DNA from: Endobugula sp047619205
GTDB lineage: Bacteria; Pseudomonadota; Gammaproteobacteria; Pseudomonadales; Cellvibrionaceae
Length of the DNA: 19,138 nucleotides
Assembly (NCBI GenBank): GCA_047619205.1
Contig: JBLHJR010000063.1
Coordinates: forward strand, 1 to 19,138
Reading direction: 5' to 3'
Shown: positions 14,590 to 19,138 of the stretch, piece by piece
How the letters are laid out: every line of letters starts with the position of its first letter
Position numbering within the stretch: position 1 is the first letter of the stretch
Notes under the pieces: generated by a model
The model's input: only the letters and a program-made list of their open reading frames with translations
Database searches by the model: none
What the model was told of the DNA's origin: nothing
Position numbers and translations under genes: made by a program

Positions 14590-16164
14590 TCATCCTAGCT
14601 TTAAGGTCAATTTAGCATTGCGTTTATTGCCGCTCTTTCCGGTAGCACTTTTAGCGCCCTGCTTAGCAGATAATTTAGCACTGGGTGCTTTTTGGGGATG
14701 ACTCAAGGTAAACAATGCCATGAGCTCTATGTGGGCTGTTTGGGGAAACATATCCATTACTCCAAGACGCGACAAACTATACCCCTGATCAATCAATAAC
14801 TTAGTATCACGGGCAAAACTAGAAGAATCACAAGAGACATAGACAATGCGCTGAGGCAAAAGTTTCCTAATATGATGACAAATAGCTTTTGCTCCCGAAC
14901 GAGGAGGGTCCAACAATAGCCCATCAACCGTTAACTTTCCTTGAACACCCTTGACATTAGTTATCGATTTAACGGAAAGATCAGCGTCCAGCAAGTCTTT
15001 TTTTACAAAAGTAATATTGTCTACTTGATTGCTCACTGCATTATCGCGAGCTCTAGCCACCATCGCATTCACGCCCTCTACCCCAGTCACCCATTTAGCT
15101 CGTTGAGCTAGTGGTAGGGAGAAGTTGCCTATACCGCAAAACAAATCAACGATGTGCTCATCCGCTTGTGGCGCAAGCCACTCGACCGCTTGAGTCACCA
15201 TCGATTGATTCACCACACGATTAGATTGAATAAAGTCCTGCGGATGAAATGACAAGGCCAGCGCTTGATCAGCATGTACACTATATTGTAATCGCGGATC
15301 AACAGCTTCGCCCTTAATATTCTCTAGGACAGCGCCTTTTTCGCCTTGAAACCAAAGGGGTGGGGGTTCTGTAGACTTCCCATCTATAGATAAACACAAC
15401 AATTGCGCTAACTGTACTCGCTCATCAAGTCCTAACTTACGCTCATGACGAATCACAACACTGGGCCCGGCAACGCTATTGAGCAACTCTATATGGCTGA
15501 CCACCTTAGGTTTTACACTGAGCAACCATGTTTTAAGCGGTAACAACAAGCTCTGTAGTGGTGGCTCAAGTACCGCACACTGATCAACACTAACAATCCG
15601 ACGGCTATTCACCTCACGAAAACCGAAGTATAGCTGTGCATCTTTAGTGTACTCCACCGCCAATCTTACTCGCTGACGATAGCCGTATTCGGGGCCTGTT
15701 ATCGCTGGTAGCAACTGCTCAGGCTGCACATCAGCCCAACGCGACAACTGCGACAATACTGACGCCTGCTTAAATTCAAGCTGCTTATTGGCCGCCATAT
15801 ATTGCACCGAGCAACCGCCGCAACGTGAAAAAATAGGGCATGGAGGAGTGATACGCTCAGGCGAAGAGGCTAGCAGTGCTTTTACACGTCCCTCGCTATA
15901 TTTATTGCTGCGTTTGGTGATTGTCGTTAAGACCGTCTCACCAACTAAGGCCCCTTCAATAAAGACAGTTTTACCTTGATCACTAGCAATACCACGACCA
16001 TCATCGGCCAAACGCTCAACCGTCAATTCAATCGGCTCAGAAGACTCAGGCGGAGCCGCATAATCAAAAGATGAGGTTGAAGAACGTCGCTTTTCTTCTT
16101 TCCGCTTAGGTGAAGCACCACGACCTTCTGTTTTTACGTGCTTACGCGATTTAATAATAGCCAT
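14590..16164 (-). CDS. rlmD: 23S rRNA (uracil-1939-C5)-methyltransferase RlmD
   Basis: RlmD (RumA) methylates U1939 of 23S rRNA using S-adenosylmethionine. Visible are a TRAM domain (about 45-100), four cysteines for a 4Fe-4S cluster (C109, C115, C118 in CPIFSRCGGC, and C196), the SAM motif DLFCGIGNFSLPLA (340-353), LLLDPPRSGA (416-425) and the catalytic C445 in VYVSCDSSSFARD. At 524 residues it is about 90 longer than the E. coli enzyme (433). The extra length is in a basic N-terminal tail (1-40), a basic Lys/Ala/Ser-rich C-terminal tail (about 490-524) and small inserts, likely RNA-binding. ATG at 16164 has GGAAAG upstream. cysM precedes by 25 bp, and relA follows by 9 bp. Confidence 0.95.
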   Translation of the reverse strand: MAIIKSRKHVKTEGRGASPKRKEEKRRSSTSSFDYAAPPESSEPIELTVERLADDGRGIASDQGKTVFIEGALVGETVLTTITKRSNKYSEGRVKALLASSPERITPPCPIFSRCGGCSVQYMAANKQLEFKQASVLSQLSRWADVQPEQLLPAITGPEYGYRQRVRLAVEYTKDAQLYFGFREVNSRRIVSVDQCAVLEPPLQSLLLPLKTWLLSVKPKVVSHIELLNSVAGPSVVIRHERKLGLDERVQLAQLLCLSIDGKSTEPPPLWFQGEKGAVLENIKGEAVDPRLQYSVHADQALALSFHPQDFIQSNRVVNQSMVTQAVEWLAPQADEHIVDLFCGIGNFSLPLAQRAKWVTGVEGVNAMVARARDNAVSNQVDNITFVKKDLLDADLSVKSITNVKGVQGKLTVDGLLLDPPRSGAKAICHHIRKLLPQRIVYVSCDSSSFARDTKLLIDQGYSLSRLGVMDMFPQTAHIELMALFTLSHPQKAPSAKLSAKQGAKSATGKSGNKRNAKLTLKLG

Positions 16165-16189
16165 TATTACTTTCCGTTCTTAATTACCA

Positions 16190-17113
16190 CTATTCAAAAA
16201 TGCCAGAAGATAAATAGCGATCGCCGCGATCACAGATAATCGCCACAATCACCGCATTTTCTAGTTGTTGATTTAAATCTAAAGCTGCTGCCACTGAGCC
16301 ACCCGATGATACCCCTGCGAAAATGCCTTCTTGGCGAGCTAAGGCACGCATGGTCTCTTCTGCTCGCTGCTGGCTCATATTAACCACGGTATCAACACTG
16401 GCAGCATTAAAGATAGACGGCATATAAGCCGCTGGCCAACGACGAATTCCTGGGATGCTGGCCCCCTCTTCTGGCTGTAAACCGATAATTTGAATGTCGG
16501 GGTTTTTCTCTTTTAAATACGCAGAAGTGCCCATTATCGTACCCGTTGTTCCCATAGAACTCACAAAATGGGTAATCTTACCTTGGGTTTGCTGCCAAAT
16601 CTCAGGCCCCGTACCGGCATAATGCGCCATAGGGTTATCGCCATTACCAAATTGATCCAAGACCTTGCCTTTGCCCTCTGCCTGCATTGTTTGTGCTAAA
16701 TCTCGAGCCCCTTCCATACTGGCTTCTTTACTTACCAATATAAGCTCAGCGCCATACGCAGTCATTGCGGCTTTACGTTCCAGAGTTGCATTATCTGGCA
16801 TAATTAACATCATGCGATAGCCCTTAATCGCCGCCGCCATCGCTAACGCTATTCCCGTATTACCACTAGTGGCCTCAATTAAGGTATCACCCGGATGAAT
16901 ATCTCCACGCTCTTCTGCTCGATTGATCATCGATAGCGCTGGGCGATCTTTGACTGAACCTGCAGGGTTATTGCCTTCGAGCTTTGCTAACACTACATTA
17001 GTGGTATTGCCCACTAAACGCTGCAAACGCACCAGAGGGGTATTACCGATGCAGGTTTCAATAGTCGGGTATACACTCGAAAAAGGGGATGGGGAATCCG
17101 TCATGTCCGTCAT
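16190..17113 (-). CDS. cysM: cysteine synthase B
   Basis: CysM is a PLP enzyme that condenses O-acetylserine with sulfide or thiosulfate to give cysteine or S-sulfocysteine. It has the PLP lysine K55 in EGNNPAGSVKDRPA (46-59), the phosphate/carboxylate loop TSGNTG (82-87), MPDNATLERKAAM, the CysM-type IRRWPAAYMPSIF stretch that separates it from CysK, and GVSSGGS. The length of 307 residues matches E. coli CysM (303). The ATG at 17113 is preceded by AAGG eight bases upstream; a second ATG three codons later is possible. A TAAAAT -10-like hexamer lies about 30 bp upstream, with a poor -35. It heads cysM-rlmD-relA-mazG and is divergent from the BarA-like gene. Confidence 0.96.
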   Translation of the reverse strand: MTDMTDSPSPFSSVYPTIETCIGNTPLVRLQRLVGNTTNVVLAKLEGNNPAGSVKDRPALSMINRAEERGDIHPGDTLIEATSGNTGIALAMAAAIKGYRMMLIMPDNATLERKAAMTAYGAELILVSKEASMEGARDLAQTMQAEGKGKVLDQFGNGDNPMAHYAGTGPEIWQQTQGKITHFVSSMGTTGTIMGTSAYLKEKNPDIQIIGLQPEEGASIPGIRRWPAAYMPSIFNAASVDTVVNMSQQRAEETMRALARQEGIFAGVSSGGSVAAALDLNQQLENAVIVAIICDRGDRYLSSGIFE

Positions 17114-17293
17114 TAATGTGGCCTTAAAATATAAGGGCGGTATTTTACCCTTGATTCACTTTCTATTACACTGGTGTTATTCATTAATCCGCATTAGTCT
17201 TCGTATTAGTGACTTGGCGCAATACCCTAAAGCTCTCGCGAGCCATATTGATTAAATAACCACACTGAAGATAAATGACTATAAGCTCAACTT

Positions 17294-18466
17294 ATGCCAT
17301 TAGCCTATAAACAACAAATTGTCATTAATGCCTGCGTGCTGCTGCTGTTATCTTGCTTGTGCGCGCTGATCTATTACATTGTCGCTGACTTTACTACCGA
17401 CAGTGAACAGTTAACGCAATTCCGCCATCAGCTCGTCGCCATTAGTATTATCAGTACGCTAATCACCTCCAGCGGCTTATTTCTCTATAAAAGAAAACAC
17501 GCCAAAACTAACACATCCACGTCATCTACATCGACTTCCTGTCGCTCACTATCTTCACTGCAAATACTGGCGGTCGATGATAACGCTGCTAACCGCTTAA
17601 TCATTAAACGTTATTTAAGCACTAAACATATTAATGTTATTTTAGCCTCTAGTGGCGCAGAAGCCGTTACAGTGTTTCAGCAGTCTATTGCCCAACAACA
17701 ACCACTCGACTTGATTTTAATGGACATTGAAATGTGCGATATGGATGGCCTAGAAACAACGCAAGCCATTCGAACATTAGAAAATAAATCATCACGCATA
17801 CCGATTATTGCTGTGAGCGCACATAATGAAAACAACAAAAAACTACAGGCATTAGCCGCAGGCCTTGATGATTACCTCCCTAAACCGGTAGAAGAAAAAC
17901 AACTATTTACCACCATTGAGCGATGGAGCAACATAGCGGCTAACACCTCAAAAGAAATATTACCTACACCCCCAACAACACACAGCAAGATTGCCGCTAA
18001 AACAGCGTCCACACCCAAAGCTTCAACCTTGTCTTTGGAAAAAACAGACAAATGTATAGACGTCAGTAAATCACTACACCAGTGCAATCAAAATAAAGCA
18101 CTTGCTCGGGATATGTTACAACTATTAATCGAAATGATTAGCGAGGAAAGAAGTCACATTTTGCAACATCGTCAAAACCAGGACTGGGAACTGCTCTATC
18201 AACTGAATCACAAAATTTATGGCGGAAGCTCTTATTGTGGTGTACCACAATTACAACAGGCCAACAAGAAAATAGAAAAATTGCTGCAAAAAAAAATACA
18301 TTTCAACCCACAAAAAATTACCGAAAGAAACACTAACGACAATGAACCAGATGAGTTACGCGATATCGATCAATCTATACAAGCATTAATCAAATCTATC
18401 GACGATATTATTGTCTGGGAAGAGGACCACGATATCGCCATAGTTTTTGGCATTGAAGAAGAGTAG
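17294..18466 (+). CDS. BarA/GacS-like membrane protein reduced to receiver + HPt (no kinase)
   Basis: The 390 residues start with two membrane segments (about 10-31 and 46-65) around a tiny 15-residue periplasmic loop. A Ser/Thr-rich linker (70-89) follows, then a receiver domain (90-212; D95/D96, phosphoacceptor D144 in LILMDIEMCDMDG, S175, K197 in LPKP). A flexible linker (215-255) leads to an HPt domain (about 258-375; phosphohistidine H306 in LNHKIYGGSSYCGVPQL, closely like GacS). Position divergent from cysM-rlmD-relA-mazG is that of barA/gacS. BarA/GacS has about 910-925 residues; the HAMP, HisKA and HATPase domains are absent and there is no room for them upstream. It could relay phosphate from another kinase to GacA/UvrY, or drain it. 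The tail after H306 has a charged insert (333-357). ATG at 17294 is the first sensible start, with a weak ribosome site. Confidence 0.85.
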   Translation: MPLAYKQQIVINACVLLLLSCLCALIYYIVADFTTDSEQLTQFRHQLVAISIISTLITSSGLFLYKRKHAKTNTSTSSTSTSCRSLSSLQILAVDDNAANRLIIKRYLSTKHINVILASSGAEAVTVFQQSIAQQQPLDLILMDIEMCDMDGLETTQAIRTLENKSSRIPIIAVSAHNENNKKLQALAAGLDDYLPKPVEEKQLFTTIERWSNIAANTSKEILPTPPTTHSKIAAKTASTPKASTLSLEKTDKCIDVSKSLHQCNQNKALARDMLQLLIEMISEERSHILQHRQNQDWELLYQLNHKIYGGSSYCGVPQLQQANKKIEKLLQKKIHFNPQKITERNTNDNEPDELRDIDQSIQALIKSIDDIIVWEEDHDIAIVFGIEEE

Positions 18467-18752
18467 CGCGTATTTTAGAGCGGTTAAACCTTAAAAATAA
18501 GACTTGGGTAAAGAACGCGACGCTGTTTGAACAACAGCATAAGAAATAATCTCAGCGAAGAAAATCTGCTTTGTTATAAAGACCTACCTCAAGCAAAAAA
18601 CGACACCGCTTGATAACAAGTCACGGGCTATTGATTAAAAAAGACAACACAACGCGGTCAAGCCCTTAAAACACACAACTATCCCACCTACCCCCACCTA
18701 AGCGCTGGCCACCGTAAAGACGCTTGCGAGTAACCTTGCTTTGTTTTTACCG

Positions 18753-18811
18753 AGCTGTTGAGGATAGGCGCTTTGCGCGTCTTTTGCACAAGGCGCCTAT
18801 CCTCGGCAGCT
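18753..18811 (+). repeat. 59-nt stem-loop with 19-bp basal stem
   Basis: Arms 18753-18771 and 18793-18811 pair over 19 positions as plus-strand RNA, 17 Watson-Crick and two U-G. The stem continues inward (TTTG with CAAG, then GCG with TGC-like pairing) to nearly 26 bp with a small TCTTT loop. The wobble positions favour folding of the plus strand. No T tract follows, so it is not a simple terminator. The function is unknown. Confidence 0.7.
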
Positions 18812-18934
18812 ATTATGGCAGTTTAATTGGAGCTTGCCGAGAGACTAAAAAAGTCGTAACCATCGCTCATGTCAATAACGTGTTAATCCAACCACATTGG
18901 CCCTCCCACGAAGAATTAATCAAGGGTATCTGGG

Positions 18935-18992
18935 GGACACTATACTTACTTATTACTGTGTTGAATGTAAACTGCAATTAAGTATAGCGTCC
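18935..18992. repeat. inverted repeat, possible end of a small mobile element
   Basis: GGACACTATACTTA (18935-18948) is repeated in inverse orientation as TAAGTATAGCGTCC (18979-18992), 13 of 14 matching, with 30 bp between. The sequence resembles the AAGTATAGTGTCC-type ends I associate with Y1/REP-type transposase elements, but no transposase is in the window. That attribution is tentative. Confidence 0.5.
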
Positions 18993-19138
18993 TCATAATT
19001 CCGTATTTTTATATCATCCTGTCATAGAAAGATCAAACAGTAATTTATCTCATTTTTCCAAGCAGTTGCCCACCCAAAATTCCTCTATCTGAACAAAGTC
19101 ATTCAGTCAGTGAATTTGTTGGTGTGTTGCCTGCTTGA

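Larger units (their letters stand above)
18467..19138. other. 672-bp right-hand gap with secondary structures, no convincing gene
   Basis: No frame here resembles a known protein. An 85-codon plus-strand frame (18724-18981) starts with TTG, has no ribosome site and is written across both inverted repeats. The stretch holds a small stem GCTGTT/AACAGC (18522-18538) without a T tract, the long stem-loop at 18753-18811, a competing arm at 18831-18841 and a second inverted repeat at 18935-18992. No terminator for the BarA-like gene is obvious. A gene controlled by these structures would have to start beyond the window. Confidence 0.5.

Noticed and set aside
18753..18811. Integron attC site
   Set aside because: The size and hairpin shape fit, but the RYYYAAC and GTTRRRY core sites are not present at the ends, and there is no integrase or cassette gene.
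18724..18981. 85-codon plus-strand open frame
   Set aside because: It begins with TTG, lacks a ribosome site, resembles no family, and its sequence is dictated by two inverted repeats that run through it.

Overview
The window looks like a chromosomal segment of a gammaproteobacterium with moderate to low GC, probably a marine or aquatic relative of the Pseudomonadales/Cellvibrionales. The main evidence is gene order. cysM-rlmD-relA-mazG is divergent from a BarA/GacS-like protein, which is the arrangement at the barA/gacS locus of Escherichia and Pseudomonas. adk lies next to tsaB, and AlaA closely resembles the E. coli protein. The genus cannot be fixed from the sequence alone. Nearly every gene is housekeeping, and I see no intact insertion sequence, prophage, CRISPR array or toxin-antitoxin pair.

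Layout. Positions 12-157 hold a minus-strand tRNA-Glu with a very good promoter. Next comes an unrecognised membrane-anchored protein (476-1312, +) carrying a hexanucleotide repeat. A minus-strand pair follows, msrB and a DUF1499 membrane protein with overlapping ends, divergent from alaA (2552-3766, +). A lone CheV-type CheW-receiver protein (3865-4782, -) is followed by a gap containing a perfect 16-bp palindrome. From 9118 down to 5140 (-) lies the likely operon tsaB-uppP-apeB-trpS. Between tsaB and adk sits a histone H1-like Lys/Ala-rich gene (9354-10048, -) broken by four frameshifts, each at a poly-A run. adk (10329-10982, -) has its own terminator. From 17113 down to 11310 (-) lies cysM-rlmD-relA-mazG. 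A roughly 165-bp imperfect inverted repeat fills almost the whole relA-mazG gap.

The most unusual gene is 17294-18466 (+). It occupies the barA/gacS position and keeps two N-terminal membrane segments, a receiver domain and a GacS-like HPt domain. The HAMP, histidine-kinase and ATPase domains that make BarA/GacS a sensor kinase are missing. It therefore looks like a kinase-less, membrane-tethered phosphorelay protein. The last 670 bases have no convincing gene but contain a long stem-loop with a competing alternative pairing and a second inverted repeat resembling a small mobile-element end.

Functional themes: tRNA function and translation (tRNA-Glu, TrpRS, TsaB, RlmD), stringent response and nucleotide house-cleaning (RelA, MazG, Adk), amino-acid metabolism (AlaA, CysM, ApeB), envelope lipid recycling (UppP), oxidative repair (MsrB) and signalling (CheV, BarA-like).
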